Shown here one piece after another: positions 27,083 to 39,071 of a stretch of DNA of 48,236 nucleotides; position 1 is the stretch's first letter, and the number at the start of each line of letters is the position of its first letter. The position numbers and the translations under genes were made by a program. Origin of the DNA: Nitrosomonas ureae (GTDB lineage Bacteria > Pseudomonadota > Gammaproteobacteria > Burkholderiales > Nitrosomonadaceae); contig CAMCBD010000010.1 of assembly GCA_945872825.1 (NCBI GenBank), positions 1-48,236 of the forward strand, given 5' to 3'. A model generated the notes under the pieces. That model was not told where the DNA came from. It saw nothing but the letters and a program-made list of their open reading frames with translations, and did not search any database.

Positions 27083-29104
27083 TTAGTGCACATGGTCACT
27101 GGGTGGCGGAAGAATTTCCTTTTCACTATTCAGCTGAACGAGCTGTTTTGTTAGAACACTGATATCTGCCCAGCCGCTTTCGTCTATAGCGGGTATCCAC
27201 CTGGCACGCAAATAGCCGAAGCGATCTATCAAAAATTCAAAGTGTTCTGGAATCACGCCTTCATTTAATATATCCGGATTCGTAAGCGTTCTTCGAAATA
27301 AAGCATAACTATTTTTAATCTCTAATGAGCCCTCTGTTACAACCGGAAAAGGAATATCCGTTGCAATATCCATGATTCCTTGTTTATCCAGATTATTCAT
27401 CGGCACAGCCAAAATGATTGTATTGAGTTTTTGTAGCCGATCATAAGATGCTTTCAATTCTTGTAGTCGTTCCTGTGATTGCGGCCAAGTGAATAATACG
27501 ATCATTACATTTTGCTTCTGACGAAAATCCTTCAGAACGCCACTGGAGCCGTCATTTGCAAAATATGAAAAAATAGGCGGCCCCATTGATGGTCTTCCAG
27601 GGACAATCTCTGGACTCTGCATGCGCGCCTTGTAGCCACGTGACATGGCGTGAATGTAATTGACGACATCCCAGCGATCCTCTTCTGACAATTTACTAGA
27701 AAAACCAGGCATACCCGTCGCAGCTATTCCGTGCGTTAACCAATGGAAGAAATCTCCAGCGGTATGTTTTGCCGTGTGCGCTTCTGTCAATAAATCAGTA
27801 GGCGGTGGATTAAAAGTTTTTGCGATAATTCCATTGCCTTTACCTTGTGGACCATGGCAAGTTGTACAATTCTGTGAGAATAATTTCGATCCATTAGAAA
27901 TAGAGATCGCATCAAAGGGAACGGGCGTACTTTGGTAAGTTTCAGGATAAGCAACCACTGCTAATTTTGGTAAGGCTATTGCAAAGGATGCAATTATTAA
28001 TACCAGCGGAACCCCAATCCGCTTTTTAATTTCCCATTTACTTTTAATACCTAACCCTATTGAACCCGCTGCCATTATGAAAAGTGCTACCCCTATCCAG
28101 AAAAAAATCTGAACATTGGGTTCTTCCCAGGTAGCATCGATTGAGAATCTAAAAGGATAGGGCCAATTTTCAACCATGGCATGCTTTGCTGGCTTGGTAT
28201 TCGATATGATAGTCGCCAATAATACCAAGATCATGGCAAGAACAAATTCAACGCTTACCCAGCGCTTCATTTGTTGTCCGCTGCTTTGAGCTTCCTCGCC
28301 ATTATTAACCTGAGTCAACAAAGGCAACCATCTAGAACGTGCTTGATAGGCGATGATTAGAATGATCGCTAATAATGTGAGTTTTATGTTTAGTAACCAA
28401 CCATACGAACTAGCAACCAATGCATGGTAGTCTTCCTCAATCATACGGTCAGCAACGATAAGACCTGTGGCCATGATCATGACCATAACTGGCAAAGCCA
28501 GCGATGAAAACTTTTTCAAGCTATTAATACTCAGCAAATCCAATGATTGTCCCGAATATTTCTTACTAAATATTATTAATAAGAAAGCAGGCAAAGCGCC
28601 AAACCAGATACCCGCGAAAAGAATATGCAAAGCATACGGCAGTATTGAAACTACTGACATCTCATCGGCTGCAGAATGGCTTACCAGCGAACCGCTCATC
28701 AAAGGTAAAGACGCAACAACCGCGCATAGGATGTAATGCCACCTCACCCTGTCAGCATGCTGAAGATATAGCGCGACTCCTAACAAAACCAGGGCAAATA
28801 TTGCGCGAGCCCCCCATATTTTGCCTACGCGGGTCTGCTGCACGACTTCCAGCCAAGCTTCAGGCCGCCACGTATTAGCAGCAATACCCGTTGCTTCGCC
28901 CGTTGTTGTCGCCAAAATAACGAGCAATCCCAGTAAAATGACACCACCCAACCATGGAAAAAATTTTTCCAGCCGGACTACCCAAGCGCTTTCAAATACA
29001 GCTTTTTGTTGCCCAGCAATAGCAAGAAAAATACAGCTACCGAACAATATCAGATTAGCAATAAGCTGTGACCCACGAGCAAATGTAGCAACGATCTCAA
29101 TCAT
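27083..29104 (-). CDS. CopD-cytochrome c-thioredoxin-like fusion protein
   Basis: The product has 673 residues. The N-terminal ~390 residues form a polytopic membrane domain of the CopD family (about eight or more helices; SHSAADEM near 142-149 and HILFAGIWFGALPAF near 160-174 are characteristic), used for copper uptake or handling. A class I cytochrome c domain follows, with haem-binding CTTCH at 413-417 and probable axial Met465 in GMPGF. The C-terminal ~170 residues look like a thioredoxin/SCO-fold domain (VMIVLFTWPQSQERL, HFEFLIDRFGYLRARW) without a CxxC. It ends in a His-containing tail (SDHVH). It starts three bases after copC and is likely cotranscribed. The fusion suggests coupling of periplasmic copper transfer to redox chemistry; this is inferred. 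Confidence 0.8.
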   Translation of the reverse strand: MIEIVATFARGSQLIANLILFGSCIFLAIAGQQKAVFESAWVVRLEKFFPWLGGVILLGLLVILATTTGEATGIAANTWRPEAWLEVVQQTRVGKIWGARAIFALVLLGVALYLQHADRVRWHYILCAVVASLPLMSGSLVSHSAADEMSVVSILPYALHILFAGIWFGALPAFLLIIFSKKYSGQSLDLLSINSLKKFSSLALPVMVMIMATGLIVADRMIEEDYHALVASSYGWLLNIKLTLLAIILIIAYQARSRWLPLLTQVNNGEEAQSSGQQMKRWVSVEFVLAMILVLLATIISNTKPAKHAMVENWPYPFRFSIDATWEEPNVQIFFWIGVALFIMAAGSIGLGIKSKWEIKKRIGVPLVLIIASFAIALPKLAVVAYPETYQSTPVPFDAISISNGSKLFSQNCTTCHGPQGKGNGIIAKTFNPPPTDLLTEAHTAKHTAGDFFHWLTHGIAATGMPGFSSKLSEEDRWDVVNYIHAMSRGYKARMQSPEIVPGRPSMGPPIFSYFANDGSSGVLKDFRQKQNVMIVLFTWPQSQERLQELKASYDRLQKLNTIILAVPMNNLDKQGIMDIATDIPFPVVTEGSLEIKNSYALFRRTLTNPDILNEGVIPEHFEFLIDRFGYLRARWIPAIDESGWADISVLTKQLVQLNSEKEILPPPSDHVH

Positions 29105-29107
29105 TTT

Positions 29108-29512
29108 TTACTTTTTTTCGCTTACAACTGTAAAATTGTATTCTGAATCAACCACGTGACCATCGATAGAAAGCACTCGGAATTTCACGGTATAGCGCCC
29201 CGGTTGCATCTCCGGTAATTCCAGCACAACAGATTTTGGGTCTTTTGAATCCACTTCTACTTTGTTATCCGTAATAGATTTTTTATCCTCATTTAGTACC
29301 GAAAGCGCCGCATATGCGGGTTCAATTTCTTCATTGAACCAGAGGTGAATCCGTGCGGGCGGTGTGGAAAGCACGGCACGACGAGCAGGTTCAGCTTTAA
29401 CTAGAGAGGCATGCGCTAAAACTTGGCTTGCATGCATCAGTGTCATTGCCACCACTATTACAGATAACGCTAAAAATCGCTTAATAATGAGGACAGTCCA
29501 TGTTATTTTCAT
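29108..29512 (-). CDS. copC: Periplasmic copper-binding protein CopC
   Basis: The product has 134 residues. The signal peptide ends after VLA, which places His34 at the mature N-terminus, the copper(II)-ligating position of CopC (HASLVKAEPA). The CopC beta-barrel follows (RIHLWFNEEIEPAYAALSV, PGRYTVKFRVLSIDGHVVDSEYNFTV) with the conserved DGH motif. It lacks the Met-rich copper(I) loop of Pseudomonas CopC and so is of the Cu(II)-only type. It is the first gene of the copper operon with the CopD fusion directly downstream. Confidence 0.9.
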   Translation of the reverse strand: MKITWTVLIIKRFLALSVIVVAMTLMHASQVLAHASLVKAEPARRAVLSTPPARIHLWFNEEIEPAYAALSVLNEDKKSITDNKVEVDSKDPKSVVLELPEMQPGRYTVKFRVLSIDGHVVDSEYNFTVVSEKK

Positions 29513-29972
29513 TCGTCAAACTCCTTTCAGATTTATTATAGTATCTTGTGTATACGTAGCTCTAATTTAGTTACGAACAACTTTAAAACCAAGCAACTTC
29601 TGGTTTATTCTGATTTTTATTACGGTGTGTTTAGAAGACATGCGCCAGCGGCGATCAAATACAAACACCCTAAAATATTGGATAAATTCGACTTTTATCC
29701 TATTTATACTTGCAAAGATAAGTCATGATACATGATGATCTTTCTCAACTAATCTGTAAATAGTGGATAAACCCCCAAGTACCACGATATTCGCAAATTT
29801 AGTGTGTTTTAGTCGTATATTTACGCTATTTACAACGAGTACTTGCTCATTACTTAACCTGAAGCTGTTGATCTGGGTTTCTTGCCATTAGGAATAATCC
29901 TAGTGTCCGAGACTTACATTTGCTGCGAAGTCGCTATGATAGCGATCAGCGCTTCCTTAACGATTCGGTACT
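29513..29972. other. Intergenic region upstream of copC and downstream of uppP
   Basis: No gene is supported. AT-rich sequence here should contain the copC promoter (minus strand). The hairpin TCGCTA-TGA-TAGCGA at 29931-29945 lies about 28 bases beyond the uppP stop and could terminate uppP, though no T tract follows on the minus strand. A small inverted repeat, TAGGA-ATAA-TCCTA, is at 29889-29902. Confidence 0.4.
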
Positions 29973-30797
29973 TCACATCTCCGACCAAGCAATGGTGCCC
30001 GTATACGCCGTTACCAGAATGATGATGCCGAATACAATGCGATACCAGGCAAATACTGTAAAATCATGATTACTGATGAAGCGAAGCAGGCCACGCACTG
30101 CCAACAGCGCACTGATGAAGGCAGCCACAAAACCCACCGCAAACATGCCCAAATCGTCCCATTCTAAAAACTCACGATGCTTGTAGACATCATAAAAAGT
30201 GGCTGCAAACATGATAGGAATGGCCAGGAAAAATGAAAATTCGGTGGCGGCTTTGCGCGATAAGCCAAAAAACAAGCCGCCGATAATCGTAGCGCCCGAG
30301 CGTGAAGTGCCAGGAATCAGCGCAAGGCATTGTGCCAGCCCGACTTTCAACGCGTGTTTCCAGTCCATATCATCGACTTGTTCCACTTCAATCACATGTT
30401 CCCTGCGCTCCGCCCACAAAATTAGGAAACCACCGATGATCAACGCCAGCGCGACCGGTACGGGGTGAAACAAATAGTACTTGATGGTTTTAATGAACAG
30501 TAAACCCATGATCGCAGCCGGCAGAAACGCAATCAGCAAGTTGATCACAAAACGATTGGCTGCCGGATTGGAACCGATACCACGGATCACTTCGATGATC
30601 TTACTGCGATATTCCCAGCACACTGCCAAGATCGCACCCAGCTGAATCGCGATGGTAAAAACCATGGCGCGTTCATCATTGAAATCAAGCAAATCACCGA
30701 CCAGGATCAAATGACCGGTGGAAGAAACTGGCAGAAATTCAGTCAATCCCTCAACAACGCCCAGGATCAACGCTTTAAACAATAAAATTAAATCCAT
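29973..30797 (-). CDS. uppP: Undecaprenyl-diphosphatase UppP (BacA)
   Basis: An inner-membrane phosphatase that converts undecaprenyl diphosphate to the monophosphate carrier needed by MraY. The product has 274 residues with about eight membrane helices. The two active-site motifs are clear: [17 protein letters not shown] (about 16-32) with its Glu-rich start, and [14 protein letters not shown] near the middle. Normal length. It is transcribed on the minus strand after thiC, 59 bp apart, possibly as the second gene of a thiC transcript. It could confer tolerance to bacitracin when abundant (known for the family). Confidence 0.95.
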   Translation of the reverse strand: MDLILLFKALILGVVEGLTEFLPVSSTGHLILVGDLLDFNDERAMVFTIAIQLGAILAVCWEYRSKIIEVIRGIGSNPAANRFVINLLIAFLPAAIMGLLFIKTIKYYLFHPVPVALALIIGGFLILWAERREHVIEVEQVDDMDWKHALKVGLAQCLALIPGTSRSGATIIGGLFFGLSRKAATEFSFFLAIPIMFAATFYDVYKHREFLEWDDLGMFAVGFVAAFISALLAVRGLLRFISNHDFTVFAWYRIVFGIIILVTAYTGTIAWSEM

Positions 30798-30856
30798 ACG
30801 CGCTGTTGTTATGCTTTTATAAAATTGAAATTGACAATAGGAACGTGCGGTCGACT

Positions 30857-32893
<2,037 letters not shown>

Positions 32894-32958
32894 TGTGAAG
32901 CTAATGGAAATGTGAAATAATTGCAAGTCTTACATCAATTTGAGAATACGGATTAGAA

Positions 32959-33612
32959 ATGAATCTTGAACAAACTCGATTTAATATGGTTGCGCAGCAA
33001 ATCCGCACATGGAATGTATTGGATGACAACGTGCTGGATTTACTGTACAAAATAAAGCGTGAAGAATTTGTTCCAGCCGAAAATCGCGCAATGGCTTTTG
33101 TCGATATGGAGATTCCGCTGGGTTATGGTCAGGTGATGCTCACCCCTAAAATGGAAGCACGCATCGTGCAGGAACTTCACGTCAAAAAAACAGACAAAAT
33201 TCTGGAAGTTGGCAGCGGCAGCGGATATCTGACGGCCCTACTGGCCGATCAAGGTGCGCACGTATACAGTGTGGAAATCATTCCTGAACTCAAAACATTC
33301 GCAGAAAATAATCTTAAAGCGCACGAAATCACAAATGTAACCATCGAACTGGGTGATGCTGCGCGGGGTTGGCCTAAAAATGAACCTTATGATGTGATTG
33401 TTTTAACAGCATCGACTCCCGGTTTACCCGACGCATTTCAGAAAAGCCTAAATCCGGGCGGACGGTTATTTGCTATTGTGGGAGAAGATCCGGTCATGGA
33501 AGCTTTGCTGATCACTTGCTTAGCGCCTGGCGAATTCACCACAACCAAGCTGTTTGAAACCAGCACAGTACCACTCATCAATGCACTGCAACCGACAAGG
33601 TTTACCTTTTGA
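32959..33612 (+). CDS. pcm: Protein-L-isoaspartate O-methyltransferase
   Basis: Repairs isoaspartyl residues in damaged proteins by SAM-dependent methylation. The product has 217 residues: MNLEQTRFNMVAQQIRTWNV at the start, then EEFVPAENRAMAFVD and IPLGYGQVMLTPKMEARIV (substrate-side motif, usually with GxGQTIS), followed by the SAM site ILEVGSGSGYLTALLA, VYSVEIIPEL and GDAARGWP. GQVML replaces the common GQTIS, as in the variant that accompanies tolC in betaproteobacteria, so substrate specificity may differ. It diverges from thiC and is followed by tolC after 88 bases. Confidence 0.85.
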   Translation: MNLEQTRFNMVAQQIRTWNVLDDNVLDLLYKIKREEFVPAENRAMAFVDMEIPLGYGQVMLTPKMEARIVQELHVKKTDKILEVGSGSGYLTALLADQGAHVYSVEIIPELKTFAENNLKAHEITNVTIELGDAARGWPKNEPYDVIVLTASTPGLPDAFQKSLNPGGRLFAIVGEDPVMEALLITCLAPGEFTTTKLFETSTVPLINALQPTRFTF

Positions 33613-33700
33613 GTATTAAAGAAATTACATGTGTTATCCGACGCAGAATGCAACTGATTGCTGAAACCTCATCAGCCCCGAATCCCTATCGGAAATACCC

Positions 33701-35017
33701 ATGAAATTCTTGCAATTAGTTTTTGCTGTCTTTATCGGCATTATAGGGCATTGCCCTCTGCAAGCTGCCGATTTGATGGATATCTATCAGGAGGCTTTAT
33801 CCCAGGATCCGCAATATCGATCGGCACGGGCTGCTTATCAAGCTGCAGAAGAAAAATTACCGCAAGGTAGAGCCGGGTTTTTACCGAATATTACTTTCTC
33901 CGCAACACGCCAGGTGCAAGAAGTGGAAACCAGTTTCGCCGGTACTAATATTATTCAAAATCGGGGTCTAGTTCTTTCCGCGACGCAGCCGCTCTTCCGG
34001 ATGCAGAATATTGTCATCTATCAGCAGTCAAAAATAGAAGTCAGCAAAGCCGATGCACAATTTGTCGTTGCCGCACAGGATTTGATATTGCGGGTTGCGC
34101 AAGCGTATTTTGATGTTTTGGATGCTCAGATCGATGTCGAAGTCGCCGAAGCGCAGAAAAAAGCGATTCTGATACAACTGGAACAAGCCAAGCGCAATTT
34201 CGAAGTAGGCGTATCCACCATTGTGGATACCAATGAAGCGCAAGCACGTCATGATCTGATTATTTCGCAAGAAATCGCTGTACGTAATGCGCTTGAAATC
34301 AAGAAACGCACGTTACAAGGCATTATTGACCGCTTCCCTGAAAATCTCGTGGGCGCTAAAGAAATTGCCGCCGATTTGACTAATTTGCGATATAGCAGCA
34401 TGGACGAATGGGTTCGTGTGGCTGAAGAAAAGAACTTTGCTCTGAAAATCCAGCAAGCTGCGTATGAAATAGCCCAACAGGATGTAAAAAAAGTCTGGGC
34501 GCAACATTACCCGACAGTGGATCTGGTCGCTCAGTATAGTGATCAGACCGGTGTTGGTGGTGCGATTACTGGCCGTGGAATTGATCTCACATCAAAATCA
34601 ATCGGTGTTCAACTTAATTTTCCCATATTCCAGGGCTTTTCTGTGCAGTCCCAAGTGCGCGAAGCATTGGCGCTACAAAATAGAGCATTACACGATCTGG
34701 AGAACACCCGGCGTAACATCACGCTACAAATACGCCAGCAATATCTGAATGTCACGAATGGTATTGCGCAGGTAAAAGCGCTCAAACAAGCCTTGATATC
34801 CAGTCAAAGTCAGTTAGATTCAACTATTCTTGGACAAAAAGTCGGCGTTAGAACCGAAGTGGATGTGCTGAATGTCCAGCAACAACTTTACTCTGCCAAA
34901 CGCGACTTGGCCAAAGCGTATCACAGCTATCTGATATCCAGATTACGTCTAAGCGCGGAAGCGGGTGAATTGGACGAAGATACCCTAACACAAATTAACG
35001 CGATGTTGATCAAGTAA
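33701..35017 (+). CDS. tolC: TolC-family outer-membrane efflux protein
   Basis: An outer-membrane channel of tripartite efflux or type I secretion systems, 438 residues. The signal peptide ends near QAADLMDIYQEAL. Two repeated halves with long alpha-helical hairpins follow (RNFEVGVSTIVDTNEAQARHD in the first and GQKVGVRTEVDVLNVQQQLY in the second, the standard TolC motifs). The C-terminus is short, without the long E. coli tail. It has no inner-membrane pump or adaptor gene beside it, so it probably serves several systems. The gene after it is the RNase P RNA gene. Confidence 0.9.
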   Translation: MKFLQLVFAVFIGIIGHCPLQAADLMDIYQEALSQDPQYRSARAAYQAAEEKLPQGRAGFLPNITFSATRQVQEVETSFAGTNIIQNRGLVLSATQPLFRMQNIVIYQQSKIEVSKADAQFVVAAQDLILRVAQAYFDVLDAQIDVEVAEAQKKAILIQLEQAKRNFEVGVSTIVDTNEAQARHDLIISQEIAVRNALEIKKRTLQGIIDRFPENLVGAKEIAADLTNLRYSSMDEWVRVAEEKNFALKIQQAAYEIAQQDVKKVWAQHYPTVDLVAQYSDQTGVGGAITGRGIDLTSKSIGVQLNFPIFQGFSVQSQVREALALQNRALHDLENTRRNITLQIRQQYLNVTNGIAQVKALKQALISSQSQLDSTILGQKVGVRTEVDVLNVQQQLYSAKRDLAKAYHSYLISRLRLSAEAGELDEDTLTQINAMLIK

Positions 35018-35063
35018 TGGACAATCTCCAGACTGTCACCCCTGCAAGTGATAAAATGATCGG

Positions 35064-35366
35064 CGAAGCTGGCTAGACAGTCGCCGCCTGTTATTCATTT
35101 TGAATACAGGGGGAGGAAAGTCCGGGCTCCACAGAGCAGGATGACGGTTAACGGCCGTCCACCGTGAGGTGAGGAATAGGGCCACAGAGACGAGCGTATT
35201 CAGTTACGGTGAAACGCGGTAACCTCCATCCGGAGCAAGACCAAATAGGCAGGCGATGATGTTGCTCGCAGAGCCTGCGGGTAGGTTGCTTGAATGTACA
35301 GGTAACTGTGCATCTAGAGGAATGACTGTCCACGACAGAACCCGGCTTACCGGCTGGCTTCAACTG
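35064..35366 (+). ncRNA. rnpB: RNase P RNA (bacterial class A)
   Basis: The catalytic RNA that cuts the 5' leader from pre-tRNAs. The ends pair (GAAGCTGGCTAGACAGTCGC with CCGGCTGGCTTC). The conserved blocks appear in order: GGAGGAAAGTCCGGGCTCC, ACAGAGACGAG, GGTGAAACGCGGTAACCTCC, GGAGCAAGACCAAATAGGCA, GGGTAGGTTGCTTGA, and GAGGAATGACTGTCCACGAC followed by AGAACCCGGCTTA. The length of about 303 nt is shorter than E. coli M1 RNA (377 nt), with the specificity-domain helices reduced. TAAAAT at 35052-35057 may be the -10 element. TTTTT at 35369-35373 follows the 3' end. Confidence 0.95.
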
Positions 35367-35416
35367 AATTTTTAATCCGTTATATAATAAGAGCCGGGTG
35401 CTTTCAATCAATCGCA

Positions 35417-36805
35417 ATGATCCGTAAATTTCTCCGCAAGGTATTCAGCCGCAGAGCGCCTGCTTCCAAATCGAACGCAAAGCTGAGCATTATTCCTTTT
35501 AAACACCACGGCATCCGGCGCAACCAAATCACTTCCTGTGCACTTAAAACTGCTACTACCCTTCAACAGGCCGGGTTTTCAGCTTATATCGTCGGAGGCG
35601 CCGTGCGGGATTTGCTGTTGGGATTGACCCCGAAAGATTTCGATGTCGCGACCAATGCAACACCCGAGCAGGTATATCATCTTTTTCGCCGGTCGCGCAT
35701 TATCGGGCGGCGTTTTCGCTTGGTTCACGTGATGTGTGGCGCTGAAACCGTGGAAGTTTCAACTTTTCGCGGGCATTCTCCCGACGATGGTAATGATCAT
35801 ACATCGGTCCAACTGACCGACCAACACGGCCGTCTATTACATGATAATGTCTTTGGCAGTCAGGAAGAAGATGCTGTTCGTCGTGATTTCACAGTCAATG
35901 CGCTGTTCTATGACCCTGCCAAGGAAGAGATTCTTGATTACCTGAATGGCTATGAAGATATCAAAGCCAAAAAAATGCGTATTATCGGGGATCCGATACA
36001 ACGTTTCCGGGAAGATCCGGTACGCATGTTACGCGCCGTCCGCCTGGCATCTAAACTGGATATGCAAATAGAAGCGGAAACCGCCAAGCCTATTGGCGAT
36101 CTGGCACCTCTTCTACAAAACGTGCCGCCATCCCGTTTGTTTGATGAAATGTTGAAACTGCTATTGTCGGGGTATGCGTTAGCTTGTGTTGTTGAATTGC
36201 GGGCGCGCGGCTTGCATCACGGTCTTCTGCCGATGTTGGATGTCATACTCGAGCAACCTTTGGGTGAGCGCTTCATCACCATTGCCCTTAAGAACACCGA
36301 CGAGCGGATCAGACAAGATAAACCCGTTTCTCCGGGATTTTTGTTCGCCATACTGTTATGGCATGAAGTGCTTTCCGCCTGGGATTCACTCCAGGTTGCC
36401 GGTGAAAAACCTTTACCGGCTCTATTTAAAGCAATGGATCAAATCCTTGCGATACAACATAAGAAACTTGCGATTCCACGCCGCTTTGATGCAATCATCC
36501 AAGAGATTTGGGTTATGCAGCCACGCTTTGAAGCTCGAAGCGGGCGCAAACCTTTCCGTTTAATTACTCATCCGCGTTTTCGCGCGGCTTATGATTTCAT
36601 GCTGTTACGTTGTGAAAGCGGTGAATTGGACACGGAGCTCGGTGAATGGTGGAAATCGTTTCTATCCGCGGATAATGAACAACGAGAAAAAATGTTGCTT
36701 AATCAAACTTCGCCTAAAAAAGGCAAGAGAAGATGCAGCCGTAAAAAATCTTCACCCAATCTCGCTACCCCTCTAGCGGATTCGACCAAAAATGAAGACG
36801 GTTAA
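35417..36805 (+). CDS. pcnB: Poly(A) polymerase I PcnB
   Basis: Adds 3' poly(A) tails that promote RNA decay. The product has 462 residues. The nucleotidyltransferase head has AYIVGGAVRDLLLGLTPKDF with the catalytic DFDVAT acidic pair. Then follow RRDFTVNALFYDP and RFREDPVRMLRAVRLASKL (neck), and a long C-terminal body ending in a Lys/Arg-rich tail (KKGKRRCSRKKS). The N-terminal extension with KHHGIRRNQI and the tail distinguish it from the CCA-adding enzyme. It lies 51 bases after rnpB; folK follows 12 bases after its stop, suggesting cotranscription. Confidence 0.94.
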   Translation: MIRKFLRKVFSRRAPASKSNAKLSIIPFKHHGIRRNQITSCALKTATTLQQAGFSAYIVGGAVRDLLLGLTPKDFDVATNATPEQVYHLFRRSRIIGRRFRLVHVMCGAETVEVSTFRGHSPDDGNDHTSVQLTDQHGRLLHDNVFGSQEEDAVRRDFTVNALFYDPAKEEILDYLNGYEDIKAKKMRIIGDPIQRFREDPVRMLRAVRLASKLDMQIEAETAKPIGDLAPLLQNVPPSRLFDEMLKLLLSGYALACVVELRARGLHHGLLPMLDVILEQPLGERFITIALKNTDERIRQDKPVSPGFLFAILLWHEVLSAWDSLQVAGEKPLPALFKAMDQILAIQHKKLAIPRRFDAIIQEIWVMQPRFEARSGRKPFRLITHPRFRAAYDFMLLRCESGELDTELGEWWKSFLSADNEQREKMLLNQTSPKKGKRRCSRKKSSPNLATPLADSTKNEDG

Positions 36806-36817
36806 TCTGTATTTGCC

Positions 36818-37312
36818 ATGAGAAAAAAACCGAGCCAGGCCTTTATTGCTTTAGGCAGTAATCTGGAAAATCCGATTTCCCAGATACAGCAAGCATTTGA
36901 TGAATTAAAACAACTTCGTGGAACTTGTTTAATAAGCCATTCTTCACTGTATAAAAGTGCGCCCGTTGGACGATTGGATCAGCCCGATTTTATCAACGCG
37001 GTGGCATTGATTGAGACACATCTTGCACCGCATGAGCTACTCAACGCATTGCTGGCTATTGAACTCCGGCATGGGCGCGTACGCGAATCTTTGAATGCGC
37101 CGCGTACTCTGGATCTCGATATTCTGATGTATGATAATCAGGAATATCGTGATGAAGCACTTACTTTACCGCATCCGCGCATGTCGCAGCGTGCATTTGT
37201 ACTAAAGCCGCTGATGGAAATCGCTCCGGATTGTATTATTCCAGGTCATGGCCACATTACCCCATTGCTTGCAGCGTGCGATGAACAAAAGCTAGAACAG
37301 ATCAAGGCTTGA
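36818..37312 (+). CDS. folK: 6-hydroxymethyl-7,8-dihydropterin pyrophosphokinase FolK
   Basis: A folate biosynthesis enzyme that pyrophosphorylates hydroxymethyldihydropterin before FolP. The product has 164 residues with FIALGSNLENPISQI, the substrate-loop region SAPVGRLDQPDFINAV, and the metal-binding RTLDLDILMYDN followed by LPHPRMSQRAFVLKPL. All expected residues are present. It starts 12 bases after pcnB, and the genes for pantothenate synthesis follow, an arrangement (pcnB-folK-panB-panC) common in proteobacteria. Confidence 0.95.
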   Translation: MRKKPSQAFIALGSNLENPISQIQQAFDELKQLRGTCLISHSSLYKSAPVGRLDQPDFINAVALIETHLAPHELLNALLAIELRHGRVRESLNAPRTLDLDILMYDNQEYRDEALTLPHPRMSQRAFVLKPLMEIAPDCIIPGHGHITPLLAACDEQKLEQIKA

Positions 37313-37368
37313 AATAATCCATCACGCTACTTGGTTTTTCTCAATAAAATTTGCTATCCCTATAAAGT

Positions 37369-38160
37369 ATGAGAATTACACAGACCACTCTACAAAAAAT
37401 GGTTGAGAACCATGAGAAATTCACGGTTCTGACCTGTTATGACGCAATTTTTGCAACCATCCTGGAAAATTCGGGCATTGATGTCTTGCTGGTGGGTGAT
37501 TCATTAGGCAATGTTTTACACGGAGAAAACACCACCTTATCCGTAACGCTGGATGACATGATTTATCATACCCATTGTGTTGCGCGCGGCGCCAGCAAAG
37601 CTTTCATCATCACCGATATGCCCTTCGGCAGCTACCAGGTTTCGCCCGCGCAAGCTTTTGAGAATGCTTCCAAGATTATGGCTGCGGGCGCGCATATGGT
37701 TAAAATTGAAGGGGGTCAAATCATGGCCGATACGATCCAATTTTTGACCCGGCGCGGTATCCCAGTTTGCGCCCACATTGGGCTGACGCCGCAATCAATA
37801 CATCAACTCGGTGGTTATAAATTACAAGGCAATTCGGAGAAATCAGCGAAACAGTTGCTTGACGACGCAAAGCTACTGGAAAAATCGGGGGCAAGCCTGC
37901 TGGTGATGGAAGTTGTACCAGCAAAACTCGCCCAAAAGATCACTCAGACGCTTGCTATTCCAACGATAGGTATCGGTGCGGGTGCCAACTGCTCGGCTCA
38001 GGTTTTAGTGCTCCATGATATGCTGGGGTTAGTTCAAGGTAAAAAACCCCGTTTTGTAAAAGACTTTATGGCGGATGCAAAAAGCATCCAGGAAGCGATT
38101 GCAAACTATGTCACTGCTGTCAAAACCGGCCAGTTCCCAGGTAAAGAACATGAATTTTAA
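37369..38160 (+). CDS. panB: Ketopantoate hydroxymethyltransferase PanB
   Basis: The first committed step of pantothenate synthesis: transfers a hydroxymethyl group to alpha-ketoisovalerate. The product has 263 residues with [15 protein letters not shown], the metal-site [30 protein letters not shown] and [20 protein letters not shown]. It ends with [12 protein letters not shown]. It is complete and of normal length, and precedes panC by 14 bases. Confidence 0.96.
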   Translation: MRITQTTLQKMVENHEKFTVLTCYDAIFATILENSGIDVLLVGDSLGNVLHGENTTLSVTLDDMIYHTHCVARGASKAFIITDMPFGSYQVSPAQAFENASKIMAAGAHMVKIEGGQIMADTIQFLTRRGIPVCAHIGLTPQSIHQLGGYKLQGNSEKSAKQLLDDAKLLEKSGASLLVMEVVPAKLAQKITQTLAIPTIGIGAGANCSAQVLVLHDMLGLVQGKKPRFVKDFMADAKSIQEAIANYVTAVKTGQFPGKEHEF

Positions 38161-38174
38161 TTACTGATCCTAGC

Positions 38175-38999
38175 GTGAACCTATTTAATGACATTACCGC
38201 GCTACGTAACAGTCTCAAAAGTGAACAACCGATTGCTTTTGTTCCGACCATGGGGAATTTACATGCCGGTCACCTCGCGCTGATCAGGCAGGCAAAACAG
38301 TTATCTGATTGTGTTGTCGTCAGTATCTTTGTCAACCGGCTGCAATTTTTACCGCATGAAGATTTCGACCGCTATCCACGCACTTTTGACAATGATTGCA
38401 GATTGCTTTCTGAGCTAAATGTCAAGACAGTTTTTGCACCCAATGAAGAAATTCTTTTCCCTACACCGCAAGAATTCTTGCTAGCATTACCCCCTGTAGC
38501 GGATACTTTGGAAGGTGCATTTCGTCCGGGATTTTTTCGTGGTGTTGCAACGATAGTACTGAAATTATTCAATATTATTCAACCGGATCTGACTGTGTTT
38601 GGTAAAAAGGATTATCAGCAGTTGCATATCGTTCGTGAAATGGTACGACAATTGAATTTACCCATTGAAATTATTGCAGGTGAAACTGTCCGGGAAACGG
38701 ATGGACTGGCGCTGAGTTCACGCAATCAATATTTGAACACAGCACAGCGTGCGGAGGCTTGTCATCTTTTTCAAACGCTGCTCCAGATCAAACAAGAAAT
38801 TATTTCCGGTTGCAAAGATTTTCTGACATTGCAAGAAAATACGACCAATAATCTTGTTCAACGTGGCTGGAAAGTTGATTACATCAGCATTCATAAACGC
38901 AGCTCATTGCTGCCTGCCCACGCTGATGATAAAGATTTGGTGATCTTGGGCGCAGCTTGGTTAGATAAAACACGATTGATCGATAATCTGGAAATATAA
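38175..38999 (+). CDS. panC: Pantothenate synthetase PanC
   Basis: Condenses pantoate and beta-alanine using ATP. The 274-residue product starts with GTG and has the nucleotidyltransferase motifs [19 protein letters not shown] (HxGH), SIFVNRLQF (usually FVNPLQF), [22 protein letters not shown] and the KMSKS-like segment [10 protein letters not shown]. The Arg in place of Pro in FVNRLQF is a mild substitution. It follows panB directly, and both are probably cotranscribed. There is no panD gene in the window, so beta-alanine comes from elsewhere. Confidence 0.94.
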   Translation: MNLFNDITALRNSLKSEQPIAFVPTMGNLHAGHLALIRQAKQLSDCVVVSIFVNRLQFLPHEDFDRYPRTFDNDCRLLSELNVKTVFAPNEEILFPTPQEFLLALPPVADTLEGAFRPGFFRGVATIVLKLFNIIQPDLTVFGKKDYQQLHIVREMVRQLNLPIEIIAGETVRETDGLALSSRNQYLNTAQRAEACHLFQTLLQIKQEIISGCKDFLTLQENTTNNLVQRGWKVDYISIHKRSSLLPAHADDKDLVILGAAWLDKTRLIDNLEI

Positions 39000-39071
39000 G
39001 ATCAGATATTTTTACATTTAAATTGCATTGTTATTGCTTTCTAAAACCAGACAGATAAAGAACAAAAAAAT

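Noticed and set aside
35148..35417. 89-codon minus-strand frame over the RNase P RNA
   Set aside because: It overlaps a structured RNA gene whose conserved blocks explain the sequence.
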